13,470 bases of DNA. Source: DATEBA01 sp035288045. Its GTDB lineage: Bacteria; Actinomycetota; UBA4738; HRBIN12. Under the pieces are notes generated by a model. It worked only from the letters and a program-made list of their open reading frames with translations, had not been told where the DNA came from and did no database searches. Shown here piece by piece: positions 13,332 through 13,470 of this stretch (its first letter is position 1; each line of letters begins with the position of its first letter). Position numbers and translations under genes: made by a program. Location of the stretch: NCBI GenBank assembly GCA_035288045.1, contig DATEBA010000070.1:1-13470 (forward strand), written 5' to 3'.

Positions 13332-13374
13332 CTCCGGGGGTGGGACTCGAACCCACAACCTACGGATTAACAGT
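13332..13374 (-). other. 3' half of a tRNA-Asn (GUU) gene, probable attachment site
   Basis: The minus strand reads ACTGTTAATCCGTAGGTT, then T arm GTGGG/TTCGAGT/CCCAC, then acceptor CCCCGGA and discriminator G. The GTT anticodon in CTGTTAA and the G discriminator identify tRNA-Asn. The bases 5' of the anticodon loop (TCACA) do not pair with TCCGT, and no D arm or TCCGGGG acceptor strand follows in the remaining 96 bases. The gene is therefore cut in the anticodon region, as in attachment sites used by tyrosine integrases. The polarity places the mobile element to the right (above 13374). Confidence 0.75.
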
Positions 13375-13423
13375 GTGATTCAGCCTGTATCGAGAGCAGA
13401 GCGAATCAGACCGAAGGTGCCTT

Positions 13424-13455
13424 TGACCAGCAGTTTCGCTGACCAGCGTTGACCG
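13424..13455. repeat. Short direct repeats TGACCAGC beside the tRNA half site
   Basis: TGACCAGC occurs at 13424-13431 and 13440-13447 (16-bp period), and a third TGACC at 13450 is followed by GAC. Repeats of this size next to a tRNA half site resemble integrase arm-type binding sites. Confidence 0.45.
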
Positions 13456-13470
13456 ACCTCTTGCAACCTT

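Noticed and set aside
13176..13370. Plus-strand frame ending in GWDSNPQPTD
   Set aside because: This peptide is the well-known artefact of translating across a tRNA gene; here it is the tRNA-Asn fragment.

Overview
The window is GC-rich DNA with frequent GTG starts, actinobacterial-type TANNNT -10 elements, Pro/Thr-rich surface linkers and an elongation-type tRNA without encoded CCA. It is most like an uncultivated member of the Actinomycetota; genus or class cannot be fixed from the sequence alone.

Layout. (1) 1-1328: a membrane-anchored protein with a repetitive PSPTED tail (minus strand, running off the left edge), divergent from a small two-helix membrane/coiled-coil protein. (2) 1325-3465: an SRPBCC (START-like) protein, a decayed DDE transposase remnant, a 5'-truncated matrixin-type zinc protease and a small secreted protein. 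This stretch looks like a decay zone. (3) 3466-5110: a gene-poor gap, a CAU-anticodon tRNA, a second two-helix/coiled-coil membrane protein that shares an RFPR motif with the first, and a small protein with two PWHR motifs. (4) 5114-7221: a rhodanese-type sulfurtransferase divergent from a GcvT-family methyltransferase that resembles DMSP demethylase DmdA. (5) 7230-10508: two secreted proteins, a phospholipase C/acid-phosphatase-type phosphoesterase and an FG-GAP beta-propeller with seven repeats, separated by a strong hairpin terminator. (6) 10513-11770: a small ABM-like protein and an IS3-family transposase broken by several frameshifts. (7) 11786-13154: an ECF sigma factor with a tightly coupled, membrane-anchored NTF2-like partner. 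(8) 13332-13470: the 3' half of a tRNA-Asn gene, cut in the anticodon loop, followed by short direct repeats. This looks like the edge (att site) of an integrated element that continues to the right of the window.

How it fits together. Most genes are single-gene units. The clear functional pairs are sigma factor plus NTF2-like membrane protein (probably a regulator and its partner), the divergent sulfurtransferase/DmdA-like pair (possible organosulfur or one-carbon link), and the two neighbouring secreted proteins. Four genes have a TANNNT box 6-8 nt before the start codon with little or no Shine-Dalgarno sequence, suggesting leaderless transcripts. The most notable items are the tRNA-Asn half site, the RFPR membrane-protein pair, the sigma/NTF2 pair and the beta-propeller whose calcium loops survive only in its first three blades.
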